Below are positions 24,644 to 31,959 of a stretch of 64,000 nt of DNA, in pieces. The stretch's first letter is position 1, and every line of letters starts with the position of its first letter. The notes below the pieces were generated by a model, which was not told where the DNA came from, ran no database searches, and was given only the letters and a program-made list of their open reading frames with translations. This DNA is from Hyphomicrobiales bacterium. GTDB taxonomy: Bacteria; Pseudomonadota; Alphaproteobacteria; Rhizobiales; Devosiaceae. Location: positions 1 to 64,000 of the forward strand of contig UCAU01000042.1 of NCBI GenBank assembly GCA_900470445.1, read 5' to 3'. The position numbers and the translations under genes were made by a program.

Positions 24644-24898
24644 TCAGGTCTGACTGGGCCGCTTCAGCCGTTCGATGACATCGACGATGCACTTGGTGCC
24701 GACCTTGTAGGGTGGAGACCCTTCGGTCTCATCCTCGAAAGTCAACTTGTAGTCCACGGCATCAACATCATCGTCTGGTCCATGCTCATCACGTATCTCG
24801 TGGTGCACCATATGGCCGATGATGGATTCAAGCTCATGCCGGTCGAGGATGCGGCGAACGCGGCGCTCATGCACCTCTTTGGTGTTGAGCTTGCTCAT
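24644..24898 (-). CDS. Small hypothetical protein, packaging region
   Basis: 84 residues, MSKLNTKEVHERRVRRILDR. A charged N-terminal helix is followed by an acidic middle (DEHGPDDDVDAVDY) and a C-terminal helix. It overlaps the HNH gene stop by 4 bases, so it is coupled to it. No family recognised; it may bind DNA near cos or be a minor head protein. Confidence 0.55.
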   Translation of the reverse strand: MSKLNTKEVHERRVRRILDRHELESIIGHMVHHEIRDEHGPDDDVDAVDYKLTFEDETEGSPPYKVGTKCIVDVIERLKRPSQT

Positions 24899-25245
24899 GG
24901 CTGCATCTCCATCTTGCGCTTATCGCTATCGTGGTAGGCCTTGCTCACAGCCTGAAGGTTGGCGATGTCCCAGAACAACCGCTCATCGCCACGATGCGGG
25001 ACCACATGGTCAACCACTGGGCTGTTGGGCGCAGGGTGCGCACCGACGAGCAGCACGCCTGTCTGCCGGCAGGTGTAGAGATCGCGGGCCAACACCTGCA
25101 TGCGCAGTGCCTGCCACCTTGCTGACTTGTACCAGCCTCGCACGGTGGCATCCGGGCTATATCGGGTATCCCTGACCTGTCTTGGTGTGGAGAGCCGCTG
25201 AGGAAGCTTGCTTAGCCTGGGCTTGAGGGTGGTAAGCTTGGGCAT
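24895..25245 (-). CDS. HNH endonuclease, packaging-associated
   Basis: 116 residues. RGWYKSARWQALRMQVLARD and LYTCRQTGVLL precede VVDHVVPHRGDERLFWDIAN and LQAVSKAYHDSDKR (residues about 75-108). The DH pair and the following Asn and His complete the HNH metal site. HNH proteins encoded beside the terminase are needed for specific cleavage of concatemers in HK97-like cos phages, and the location here is the same. It starts at TAATG, overlapping the preceding stop. Confidence 0.88.
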   Translation of the reverse strand: MPKLTTLKPRLSKLPQRLSTPRQVRDTRYSPDATVRGWYKSARWQALRMQVLARDLYTCRQTGVLLVGAHPAPNSPVVDHVVPHRGDERLFWDIANLQAVSKAYHDSDKRKMEMQP

Positions 25246-25763
25246 TAGGCGGCGACTGTAGCCAGTACCCAGTCACGCGCTTCGTCGACGGTGCCGTATG
25301 GCCCTACATCGGTGCCCTGATCATCACGGGAGTAGAACGAGTCCTTGATCCGAATGACTGCCCATTGGCGGCCAAGATGCGGGAATGTTTCAATGATCAT
25401 CCCCTGTCGCTCGGCATGTTCCTCGTAGGTCTCGCGCGCCGTCTCAATGGCTACTCGCAGCGCTTCGGTGTCACCGAAGAACTGTGATCCGCCCAACACG
25501 TGCATGAAATCCTTGCCGTCGAAGCATGAGGCTGGCACGAAGTTCTCGGCGCAGAGTATCAGCGGCACCTCTTCCACTTCGAACCAATGCGGCTCCTCAT
25601 CACCACCACTGGCGTTCCAGATACGGGCGGCCAATTCACGGGCGAGGTGTTCGTTCGGCGCGGCAACAATGGCCTCGCCACCACATTGGCCCTTGGCCAG
25701 AAAGAATCGCTTGGGCATAGCGTTCGCGGCCATCTCGAAGAAGATGCTGCGGTAATCCGACAT
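25245..25763 (-). CDS. Hypothetical protein, 172 aa
   Basis: The start at 25763 (MSDYRSIFFEMAANAMPKRF) is chosen over an upstream ATG at 25799 because it has GGAG upstream and because a terminator occupies the upstream stretch. A soluble mixed alpha/beta protein with Trp- and acid-rich segments (ASGGDEEPHWFEVEEVPLIL) and a C-terminal WAVIRIKDSFYSRDDQGTD. No family recognised. It is the first gene of the late block after the terminator. Confidence 0.6.
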   Translation of the reverse strand: MSDYRSIFFEMAANAMPKRFFLAKGQCGGEAIVAAPNEHLARELAARIWNASGGDEEPHWFEVEEVPLILCAENFVPASCFDGKDFMHVLGGSQFFGDTEALRVAIETARETYEEHAERQGMIIETFPHLGRQWAVIRIKDSFYSRDDQGTDVGPYGTVDEARDWVLATVAA

Positions 25764-25777
25764 GGCGACTGCTCCAC

Positions 25778-25818
25778 CAAAAACGACAAAACCCGCCACA
25801 GCTTTCGCTTGGCGGGTC
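25778..25818 (-). terminator. Intrinsic terminator ending the early minus-strand operon
   Basis: On the minus strand, ACCCGCCA (complement of 25810-25817) pairs with TGGCGGGT (complement of 25791-25798) around an 11-base loop. The transcript then runs into TTTTGTCGTTTTT. This is a classical intrinsic terminator. It lies between the early genes (up to 25878) and the packaging genes, so late expression would need antitermination or its own promoter. Confidence 0.75.
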
Positions 25819-25877
25819 GGTTCAGACGATAGTCTGAAAATGGAATAATGCCTTTTTGGCGCTGTTCGCTTGTTCCG

Positions 25878-26132
25878 TCAAGGGGTCTTGTTAGTAGCAA
25901 TGAGCTCCAACTCTGTGGCGGCGTATTCTAAAGCGGACGCATCGCGCAACCGCTCCTCCAAAAGAAGGCCATCTTCATCCTCCGGCATGAAGGCGAATAC
26001 AATTCTGGCCTCTGTTGCAAAAGCATCGGAAGCTGAAGCGAATTCCCCCACAGATTTCTGAAATTCGGATTGCGCGAACGCCAAATCCGATATGGCCAGT
26101 TCAAGTCTGGATGACACTCGGCGCAAATCCAT
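25878..26132 (-). CDS. Small hypothetical helical protein
   Basis: 84 residues, MDLRRVSSRLELAISDLAFA. It is predicted to be almost entirely helical with repeating small and acidic residues (EFASASDAFATEARIVFAFM, DEDGLLLEERLRDASALEYA). It is the last gene before the terminator at 25778-25818. No family recognised. Confidence 0.5.
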   Translation of the reverse strand: MDLRRVSSRLELAISDLAFAQSEFQKSVGEFASASDAFATEARIVFAFMPEDEDGLLLEERLRDASALEYAATELELIATNKTP

Positions 26133-26142
26133 CAGGCAGTTC

Positions 26143-26706
26143 CTAAGCCGCTAACTTCAGTTTTTTCGGCTTGCTCTGAAGCCCGAAATGATGCGCCAGA
26201 GCATTAAGCGCGAGTCGGCAGTCACCAACCATATGCCAGTGCTGCTCATCCCGGCAAACGAGATAGTCGAGGGCGGCATAGAGGTTGGCGCCACGGTTCT
26301 CGTAGATGCCCTGCTCGACGCGGATGGCTTCAATTGCGGCATCATACTTGGTCTTGGCCGCCTGGCACCAGCGGGCATAGTCCTCTGTGGCCTCGCCGCC
26401 CCCAACGCCGCCAGACTGCTTGGATGCATCCGGCGCGCCGATCGCCCGCTTGTATTTGTCGTAGACCTCAAGGAAGGCCACGGCCGCGTCGTACTGTGCA
26501 TTGCTGATCAGCGACTTCTTGTCGGTCAGGTTCAGCCGGCCGATGAACGTCGCTGCCTTCTGGTCGCGCGCATCCTTCTCCGACAGGCCGAACATCTTCA
26601 TGCGCAGCAGGATGGCTTCCATATTGGCCGGCACTGCGCCAGCTCGCGTTGCCCTACCCGATGCTGTCCGCTTCACGCCCATCTTCCTTGGTCTGCCCTT
26701 AGCCAT
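26143..26706 (-). CDS. Hypothetical protein, possible late regulator
   Basis: 187 residues from the ATG at 26706 (MAKGRPRKMGVKRTASGRAT), with AAGGGG upstream. The basic, Arg/Lys-rich N-terminus (GRPRKMGVKRTASGRATR) suggests nucleic-acid binding. The body is helical with YDAAVAFLEVYDKYKRAIGA and YAALDYLVCRDEQHWHMVGD. It lies near the end of the early operon just before the terminator, where antiterminators or late activators are often found. That role is only an inference. Confidence 0.6.
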   Translation of the reverse strand: MAKGRPRKMGVKRTASGRATRAGAVPANMEAILLRMKMFGLSEKDARDQKAATFIGRLNLTDKKSLISNAQYDAAVAFLEVYDKYKRAIGAPDASKQSGGVGGGEATEDYARWCQAAKTKYDAAIEAIRVEQGIYENRGANLYAALDYLVCRDEQHWHMVGDCRLALNALAHHFGLQSKPKKLKLAA

Positions 26707-26793
26707 TGTTCGCCCCTTCGTTTGTGGTTTTGATGGACAGTTCCGACATGAATTGCCGGAACTCCGGTTCGTTGGCATGCAGCATCGCCAGCG

Positions 26794-26916
26794 TCAGGCA
26801 GATCGCCTCTGACCGGGCAGCCGCTTGATGAAATCGGGATTGGTCTGCGAGGCCTTCTCGATGGCCCGGCGATGCACTTCCGCCTCGATGATCTGTTCTG
26901 CCAAGGTGATCTTCAT
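26794..26916 (-). CDS. Very small hypothetical protein
   Basis: 40 residues, MKITLAEQIIEAEVHRRAIE onward, starting at an ATG that overlaps the stop of the DUF1376 gene (ATGA). The sequence in the -1 frame just before its stop continues plausibly (ARSEAICLTLAMLHANEPEF) to about 26711. The intact gene may therefore once have been about 75 residues, or the second part may be its own gene. Similar short helical proteins follow replication genes in related prophages. Confidence 0.45.
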   Translation of the reverse strand: MKITLAEQIIEAEVHRRAIEKASQTNPDFIKRLPGQRRSA

Positions 26917-27530
26917 GCCGTGGCCTTCAGGCTCTTGGCGGCCATTGCCTGGGCGACGACTTCGCGAGGGAATGGGAAGCGCTGAAGGAATGGCTTCACC
27001 TGGCCGTTGATCGTCTCGCATGCCGCAAACAGTTCTTCGTCGTGGATACGGTCGAGCACGATGGTCGGGGCTTCATCACCCCCTACCAAAACCAAATTTC
27101 CCTCTTTCTTTAATTGATGTTGATATTGAGTGGCGCGCGCTAGCTTGAGGGGGGCTTGAGCTACACCCTTGTTTTTATTGGCTGCGTTGCGCGTTTCGGC
27201 TGATTTATTTCCGCCTTTCGCGCCGTTTTCAGCGCGTTCTTGAGCATCTTTCAGCGATATTTCGATCTCTTTTTCGGCCCGTTCATTGGTCAGGAAGCCG
27301 TTGACCGCATGGATTTTGCCAAGCTCGATCAGCTTGCCGCGAATGGCATTCCACTTCCGAACGGAGCAATTGCAGACGCCGGCGATGTACCGCGGCTCGT
27401 CTGGCACCGGCCCGCCGCGGACGTACATCAGATCGAGGACGAGGCTATAGGCGCCTTTCTCTTCCAGCGTCAGACCGACGGTGCCGGCGATGAAGTTGTC
27501 AGGGAAACGGCGATACCAAGGGCGGGTCAC
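26913..27530 (-). CDS. DUF1376 (YdaU-like) protein, probable replication accessory
   Basis: 205 residues. The N-terminal 85 residues match DUF1376: WYRRFPDNFIAGTVGLTLEE, GAYSLVLDLMYVRGGPVPDE, then RYIAGVCNCSVRKWNAIRGK, a winged-helix fold resembling DnaT/replication proteins. The rest is a polar linker (KGGNKSAETRNAANKNKGVA) and a short C-terminal helix region that may recruit a partner. It lies next to the DnaA-like gene in the early operon and is overlapped by small genes on both sides. Confidence 0.82.
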   Translation of the reverse strand: MTRPWYRRFPDNFIAGTVGLTLEEKGAYSLVLDLMYVRGGPVPDEPRYIAGVCNCSVRKWNAIRGKLIELGKIHAVNGFLTNERAEKEIEISLKDAQERAENGAKGGNKSAETRNAANKNKGVAQAPLKLARATQYQHQLKKEGNLVLVGGDEAPTIVLDRIHDEELFAACETINGQVKPFLQRFPFPREVVAQAMAAKSLKATA

Positions 27531-27793
27531 AGCGCAGCGCCCTCCAGCCGCAGATAGGAGGCAACTTCACGCGTCGGGATGCGCTTGCGCCAAACCATGT
27601 TCCGCCAGTCGGCCTGCTTCTCCGCTGGCACGCGGGCATCCAGATGGAAGCGATGGCGCAGTTTCATCCTGTGGGCGATCACCTTCACGGAGCCGGGCGT
27701 GCTTTCGCATTGCCGGGCGATCTCTGCGACCTTCGTCCCTGCGGCATAACCAGCGCGGATAATTTCGCGACCGTTCGAAATCAATCTGGGCAC
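27527..27793 (-). CDS. Small helix-turn-helix protein
   Basis: 88 residues. A helix-turn-helix is visible at AGTKVAEIARQCESTPGSVK (residues about 18-37), followed by VIAHRMKLRHRF. The C-terminus has WRNMVWRKRIPTREVASYLR. It overlaps the DnaA-like gene by 13 bases and the DUF1376 gene by 4 bases, so all three are coupled. It may be a regulator or a replication accessory factor. Confidence 0.6.
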   Translation of the reverse strand: MPRLISNGREIIRAGYAAGTKVAEIARQCESTPGSVKVIAHRMKLRHRFHLDARVPAEKQADWRNMVWRKRIPTREVASYLRLEGAAL

Positions 27794-28254
27794 CTCGTTT
27801 CGACCAGCTTCGATGTGGAGCCGGTTTTGTGGAGGGCATGGATCACTGTCGTGTGGTCGAGGGAGAACAGTTGGCCGACGCCCGGCAGGCTGTGTTGGGT
27901 GTGACGATAGACCAGCGCCAGAGCATCGGTTCGGGCGGCCACGATATGAGGTCTACGGGAGCGGCACATGACCTCGGATGCTGACAGGCCCTTGCGCAGC
28001 CCGGCGAGCCTGACCAGAAACCGCCATGAGCACGGCGTGAGCATATTCAGCGGTGCATTCTCCAGGATGGGAAACTCGTCCATCTGGTCGGGCACAGCCA
28101 CGGCCTTCTGAGTAGCGCCGCGCAGCCTGGCCGCCACTGCCCGACTGGACGCAACGATATCGGCGGTGCTGGAAAACTGCCGGGCGGGGCTCTGATACAC
28201 TAGGCTGTGCGAACGACCCTGAACGGCCAATAGCGGGATATAGGACGGGACCAT
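27781..28254 (-). CDS. DnaA C-terminal-domain-like protein (putative replication initiator)
   Basis: 157 residues from the ATG at 28254 (MVPSYIPLLAVQGRSHSLVY), with GGAGGG upstream. The C-terminal 55 residues, SRRPHIVAARTDALALVYRH then SLPGVGQLFSLDHTTVIHAL, match the DnaA domain IV helix-turn-helix, including the DHTTVIHA signature that reads DnaA boxes. There is no AAA+ ATPase domain. The protein could bind host or phage DnaA boxes, either to start phage replication or to interfere with chromosomal initiation. It is coupled to upstream (TAATG) and downstream genes. Confidence 0.8.
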   Translation of the reverse strand: MVPSYIPLLAVQGRSHSLVYQSPARQFSSTADIVASSRAVAARLRGATQKAVAVPDQMDEFPILENAPLNMLTPCSWRFLVRLAGLRKGLSASEVMCRSRRPHIVAARTDALALVYRHTQHSLPGVGQLFSLDHTTVIHALHKTGSTSKLVETRCPD

Positions 28255-28433
28255 TATGCTGCCCTCCGGTCTTGTTCTTCTGCCCATGAAACGAGGTCAT
28301 CGGCTGTTTTCTTGGAATAGCCACGGGCCTGACGACGCTTCCGCCTTGCGACGTGCATGTCAGCAGAATCGGGGTTGGCTTCTTCCTGGCGGCGAAGGTC
28401 GAGTTCGGTGAATGCCCATTCGGTCGGTTTCAT
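28254..28433 (-). CDS. Small hypothetical protein, 59 aa
   Basis: MKPTEWAFTELDLRRQEEAN start; the ATG overlaps the methyltransferase stop (ATGA) and its TAA overlaps the DnaA-like start (TAATG). A highly charged helical protein with a basic segment HVARRKRRQARGYSKKTADD. No family recognised. Perfect coupling on both sides argues it is real despite its size. Confidence 0.65.
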   Translation of the reverse strand: MKPTEWAFTELDLRRQEEANPDSADMHVARRKRRQARGYSKKTADDLVSWAEEQDRRAA

Positions 28434-29083
28434 GCCGCGGCCTCGTCAAACTTGGTCGCCTGGGCGCCCCAACTGGACCAGCCGGGCCGGGATTGCCGGG
28501 CGAACAACTCGATGTAAGGGCCGTCAAAAAGCGTCTCGATCCGCCCATATTGCTCGTCGGGCTTCCGGCTATGTTCGCGGCGGGGCGCGCGGAGCGCATC
28601 GGCGGGCATGGCTTCGATGAAGTCGCGAACGCTTCGAACGCCCTCGGGGATTTGGCCTAGACCGAACAGGTCAGCGGGCAGCTCCGCGCGCAAGCTGGGA
28701 TTGCCACGGGTCGCCAGAAGGCATGGCTCAAGGTTTTTCCGGGTGCCGTAGCCGCCGCCGAATGCGTATTTTCCCGTCGAGGGATTGAACTTGATCCATT
28801 CCCAAGCGAGCCCGGCGAATTCAAAGCCCCACGCCTCGATGACGCGCTGCCAATGCGGCATGAACGGCCACGTCACCCAAATGAACAACGCGCAGTCGTC
28901 TGCCGCGAGAATGTCGACTGGCATGGCCTCGATATCCTCGAGCGGCATGCAGTCATAATGGGCCTGGGCCGACTTGCCCTGCCCCTTCTCGGAGAACTGC
29001 TCAAAGGGCCATGGCGGATCGGCAAGGATCACGCGATAGCCGCCGGGCGGGCGCATCTCTGCAAATTGCCGGGCCAACCTCAT
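28430..29083 (-). CDS. MT-A70-family DNA N6-adenine methyltransferase
   Basis: 217 residues. The catalytic motif IV DPPW is at residues 22-25 (YRVILADPPWPFEQF). Motif-X-like and target regions follow: ADDCALFIWVTWPFMPHWQR, GKYAFGGGYGTRKNLEPCLL and REHSRKPDEQYGRIETLFDG, then YIELFARQSRPGWSSWG. These are the standard MT-A70 phage/prophage elements. Such orphan methylases protect phage DNA from restriction or change host gene control. No partner restriction gene is nearby. Specificity is not predictable from sequence. Confidence 0.92.
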   Translation of the reverse strand: MRLARQFAEMRPPGGYRVILADPPWPFEQFSEKGQGKSAQAHYDCMPLEDIEAMPVDILAADDCALFIWVTWPFMPHWQRVIEAWGFEFAGLAWEWIKFNPSTGKYAFGGGYGTRKNLEPCLLATRGNPSLRAELPADLFGLGQIPEGVRSVRDFIEAMPADALRAPRREHSRKPDEQYGRIETLFDGPYIELFARQSRPGWSSWGAQATKFDEAAA

Positions 29084-29310
29084 ACCCGACCTGCGATCAT
29101 ATCGAGCGCGCGCTGTACCCGACGCTCTTGGAGAGACTTTCGAGCCTTCTCGGCCAGATCGGCCGGACGACCATTCGCCGCCTTCTGGATGGCCTGGCGC
29201 TGCTTCCTTAAGCCGGTGATGCCTGCTGCTCGGACTTCCTTGCGGAGACGTGCTGCTGTTTCATCCTGCTTGTGGATGAGCTTTCGGGAATGGGGCATGG
29301 ATAATGGCAT
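29080..29310 (-). CDS. Small basic hypothetical protein
   Basis: 76 residues from the ATG at 29310 (MPLSMPHSRKLIHKQDETAA), supported by GAGGT upstream and by the quality change at that point: the frame above it has low-complexity, noncoding-type translation. Strongly basic and helical (RLRKEVRAAGITGLRKQRQA). It overlaps the methyltransferase by 4 bases. Probably nucleic-acid binding. Confidence 0.6.
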   Translation of the reverse strand: MPLSMPHSRKLIHKQDETAARLRKEVRAAGITGLRKQRQAIQKAANGRPADLAEKARKSLQERRVQRALDMIAGRV

Positions 29311-29318
29311 GGCCGACC

Positions 29319-29528
29319 TCACAAGAAGCCGAGGACGGCGCCCACCGGCACCACGAATGCGCCAACGACGCGAGCAACAAACATCGCGGTAAGCTCGTCC
29401 GCTTGAATAGCCCATACGATTTTGGCGATGTTCAATACCCATCCGACCGCCCCCAGCAGGAAGACGATGATCGGGAAAAGACCCAGCATGCCGATGGCAA
29501 TGTCTGTGGTTCCAAAGCGCATGCTCAA
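29319..29528 (-). CDS. Small two-helix membrane protein
   Basis: 69 residues with two hydrophobic helices, IGMLGLFPIIVFLLGAVGWV (residues about 12-31) and MFVARVVGAFVVPVGAVLGF at the C-terminus. Between them is a short polar loop IAKIVWAIQADEL. This is the topology of small phage holin or antiholin-like or exclusion proteins, but the gene sits in the early operon, which argues against lysis. It overlaps the next upstream gene by 4 bases. Confidence 0.6.
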   Translation of the reverse strand: MSMRFGTTDIAIGMLGLFPIIVFLLGAVGWVLNIAKIVWAIQADELTAMFVARVVGAFVVPVGAVLGFL

Positions 29529-29731
29529 AACTCCAGTTCGATTGCCGGCGGCGGAGGCTTCGGGCGCCCCTGCCCTTTCGGCTTGTTTCCGAGGTGGAAC
29601 TGTCCGCAGTGCGGGCAGCGGTAAATGTCGAGACGCTCAGAGGGACCGCGTCCATCGCGGGCGAGTGACCAGGTCGGATATGACCGCTTGCCCTCGCATT
29701 GAGTGATCTGGGGCCGGAGCTGGGGTTTCAT
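29525..29731 (-). CDS. Small zinc-ribbon-like protein
   Basis: 68 residues. It contains LDIYRCPHCGQFHLG (residues about 33-47), a CxxC-x-x-x-H knuckle common in small phage proteins, with a further Cys earlier (TQCEGKRSY). The C-terminus is Pro/Lys-rich (NKPKGQGRPKPPPPA). Probably metal-binding and nucleic-acid associated. It overlaps its neighbours by 4 bases (stop of the downstream and start of the upstream genes). Confidence 0.65.
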   Translation of the reverse strand: MKPQLRPQITQCEGKRSYPTWSLARDGRGPSERLDIYRCPHCGQFHLGNKPKGQGRPKPPPPAIELEF

Positions 29732-30250
29732 TCACGCTCCCCATTCTCTGGATTGGTCGGCTCGCTCGTCGGCTTCGGTGAAGCCAATTCCGGGCAGATC
29801 CATTCCGCGAATTCCCCGGCCCTCCGCATTCGCCTCTGTGCCCACTTCGCTCGGGTCAAAAGTGGCAATGAGTGCAGTAAGGCGTTCCTGACGAGCCTTG
29901 AGATGTTGCCTTTCACGGCGTGCCTCCTCGACCGCAATGGCCGTCAAATCCTGAATTTCGTAATGGTCGACCCTGCGCGCTTCGTGCTTCCACAGCGCGC
30001 GCACCCGGCGCTCGGTCCATTGGCGGCTACGTTCCCGCAGGACTTCTATGGGGAGGCTGCGCTCATGCGCTTTCAGGGCGTCGAAGATTTCGCCGATGGC
30101 CGTGCCGACGTTCCGACCCGGTCCGACCGGGAAGGCGTCTTGCATGATGCCGGCGGCCATATGCACATCAGTCATGATGCGACCTGCCTTGGCCGATTTG
30201 GCCAAGCTCTTGGCTGTCTTTCCCACGTCTTTGGCTCCACTTGCTGGCAT
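29732..30250 (-). CDS. Hypothetical early phage protein, helical
   Basis: Up to 172 residues from the ATG at 30250 (MPASGAKDVGKTAKSLAKSA); an in-frame ATG at 30175 (MTDVHMAAGIMQDAFPVGPG) has a slightly better ribosome site and may be the true start (147 residues). The core NVGTAIGEIFDALKAHERSL, WTERRVRALWKHEARRVDHY and EIQDLTAIAVEEARRERQHL resembles small rhizobial phage proteins with an Arg-rich helix, likely DNA-binding. The function is unknown. Confidence 0.6.
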   Translation of the reverse strand: MPASGAKDVGKTAKSLAKSAKAGRIMTDVHMAAGIMQDAFPVGPGRNVGTAIGEIFDALKAHERSLPIEVLRERSRQWTERRVRALWKHEARRVDHYEIQDLTAIAVEEARRERQHLKARQERLTALIATFDPSEVGTEANAEGRGIRGMDLPGIGFTEADERADQSREWGA

Positions 30251-30293
30251 TGTTTGAACCAGCAAGTGAACTGCACGACGAAAGGCGATTGAG

Positions 30294-30659
30294 ATGATTG
30301 AACGACCGGTCAGCGAAGAGTTGATAGCCTTGCTGCGCCGGCAGGAATTGCGCGAAGCGACGGCGGGAACCGAAGTTTCGCACTTGATGAAGTGGGCGAA
30401 CGACCTGCTCGACAGGGAGGAGAAGATCGAAACAGGTCACTCGCCCACGAGCGGGGAGGGATTCCGCCCGATGAGAATTCCGGTAGCCGGAGGCACGAAG
30501 CCCCCGGCCTTGGTTGGGAGCGTCAACACCCAAGAGCCCAGCCCGGCACGAAGCCGGCCAGTCCGGTTGCGGCTGGTAGCCAGCAACAGGCAGAGAGGCG
30601 CGCAACGCAGAACCGACACGCCTCCGTGTCTGGTGCTGATCATTGGTGGCAAGGCGTAG
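30294..30659 (+). CDS. Hypothetical protein, divergent inside early region
   Basis: 121 residues, MIERPVSEELIALLRRQELR. The first 60 residues look like a genuine helical protein (SHLMKWANDLLDREEKIE), while the Pro/Arg-rich C-terminal half is less convincing. It occupies a gap of about 400 bases with no minus-strand gene, transcribed against the early operon, and has AAAGG upstream. It may be a regulator or only a fortuitous frame. Confidence 0.4.
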   Translation: MIERPVSEELIALLRRQELREATAGTEVSHLMKWANDLLDREEKIETGHSPTSGEGFRPMRIPVAGGTKPPALVGSVNTQEPSPARSRPVRLRLVASNRQRGAQRRTDTPPCLVLIIGGKA

Positions 30660-30664
30660 GGCCA

Positions 30665-30805
30665 TCACAGACCACCCATCGCGGCCACTGCCGCCCAATG
30701 GATTGCCTGTGCCGCAGCAAGCACGATTAACCAGGCAGCGCATGCGGCTCCGAGGATCCAAACCAATGGCGATGTATCGACCTGCCCGGGCCGCCGCGCG
30801 CTCAC
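30665..30805 (-). CDS. Small single-pass membrane protein, 46 aa
   Basis: Begins at a GTG that overlaps the TGA of the GapR-ParB-like gene (GTGA). The N-terminal ARRPGQVDTSP is followed by one long hydrophobic helix (VWILGAACAAWLIVLAAAQA) and a short tail. Coupling to the upstream gene supports it as real. No family recognised. Confidence 0.5.
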   Translation of the reverse strand: MSARRPGQVDTSPLVWILGAACAAWLIVLAAAQAIHWAAVAAMGGL

Positions 30806-31956
30806 GATACAAGCTCCATGCCCATATCCATGGCGGCATAGATGTCGTTCTTGCGCTTGGGCTGGAGCTTGGCGAGACGCTGGGCGATCAGTCGCTTTTG
30901 CGTTTCATTCAATATCCGGCCGGCCAGGTTCCACTTGATGCAATCCATCAGGGGATCGGCGCCGTCGTATTGAACCACGGAATATTCGGTGGAGTGACCA
31001 TCGAGGCCAATCGCCCCGCGCGCCACCATGTAGCGGGCCCAGCCGTCGAGAATAACATTACCGATTTTGACGATGGGCTCTGCCCTGGCAGACGCAATCT
31101 CATCACCAATGACGACCAGGTCTTGGCCGAGGTCACCGAAGGCAGCGCTGAAATCGTGACGCTGTACGCCTTCGGGCGGGGCGACTTCCCAGGTGATGAC
31201 ACCGGGGGCAGCATATTTGATCGGCAGCGGGGCGGCAGAGGCCGAAGCCCCCACCGACTTATCCGCATCAGGATTAGAGGCGGCGGGAGAAGCATCGACG
31301 CGACCGTCTTTGCTCAACTGAACCCCGCCGGGCAGGATGTCGACAGACTCGCTAAGAGGCGCCGTCGCGGCCTCCACACTGTCCCCGTCTACTGCCATGG
31401 GCGCTTCGTTCGATATCGGGTTGCCGATATCGGAATTGGATGCGACCTGACCATTGAGGGGTGCGGGATTGGTCAGGTCGCTACCAGCCTGGGGGGCAGG
31501 CTGGGTCTCGGCCGGGGCAGTATGCACTTTCTGCATATTGCTCGGGTGTTCGGGTTTCTTCAGGTCGGCGGCGCCGACGATGGCCATGGCCGGATCGGCG
31601 CGAAGGGCAGCCAAGCGCGCCTTCTGGGCAACGACTTCATCAGCATCCGGGTCGGTGCTCTCGGATGCATGCGTGTGCGTAGCACGTTTCGTGCCAACAC
31701 TGCGGCTCGCACCATCATAGGCCGTGAGATACAGATCGAAGAGCGCCTCGCCTTCTTCCAGATCGGCGGAGTTCGACTGGCGCTTCTCAACGTAATTTAC
31801 GAGCTTGCCCAGCACGGTTTTGTCGAAGCCGTTGCCCTTGGCTTCCGCGTAGATTTCGCGGATATCCGAGGCTATGGCCTTGCTCTCTTCCTTCAGGCGA
31901 AGGATGCGATCGACAAAGGCTTTGATCTGGTCCTGGGCTACGCTGTCTTCAGCCAT
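30802..31956 (-). CDS. GapR (DUF2312)-ParB-like fusion protein
   Basis: 384 residues in three parts. Residues about 8-82 are a full GapR/DUF2312 domain: QIKAFVDRILRLKEESKAIA, DIREIYAEAKGNGFDKTVLG, then EEGEALFDLYLTAYDGA. GapR binds overtwisted AT-rich DNA ahead of replication and is an alphaproteobacterial chromosome protein. Residues about 90-290 are a low-complexity Ala/Pro/Asp-rich linker. Residues about 295-365 resemble the ParB N-terminal fold: IVKIGNVILDGWARYMVARG, VVQYDGADPLMDCIKWNLAG and a final ETQKRLIAQRLAKL. The gene follows the LexA-type regulator by 3 bases in the early operon. It could organise phage replication or act as a partition-like factor. Confidence 0.85.
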   Translation of the reverse strand: MAEDSVAQDQIKAFVDRILRLKEESKAIASDIREIYAEAKGNGFDKTVLGKLVNYVEKRQSNSADLEEGEALFDLYLTAYDGASRSVGTKRATHTHASESTDPDADEVVAQKARLAALRADPAMAIVGAADLKKPEHPSNMQKVHTAPAETQPAPQAGSDLTNPAPLNGQVASNSDIGNPISNEAPMAVDGDSVEAATAPLSESVDILPGGVQLSKDGRVDASPAASNPDADKSVGASASAAPLPIKYAAPGVITWEVAPPEGVQRHDFSAAFGDLGQDLVVIGDEIASARAEPIVKIGNVILDGWARYMVARGAIGLDGHSTEYSVVQYDGADPLMDCIKWNLAGRILNETQKRLIAQRLAKLQPKRKNDIYAAMDMGMELVS

Positions 31957-31959
31957 GGC

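Noticed and set aside
30168-30839. A 223-codon minus-strand frame across the early region
   Set aside because: Overlaps better supported small genes in other frames and has Arg/Cys/Trp-rich noncoding-type composition.
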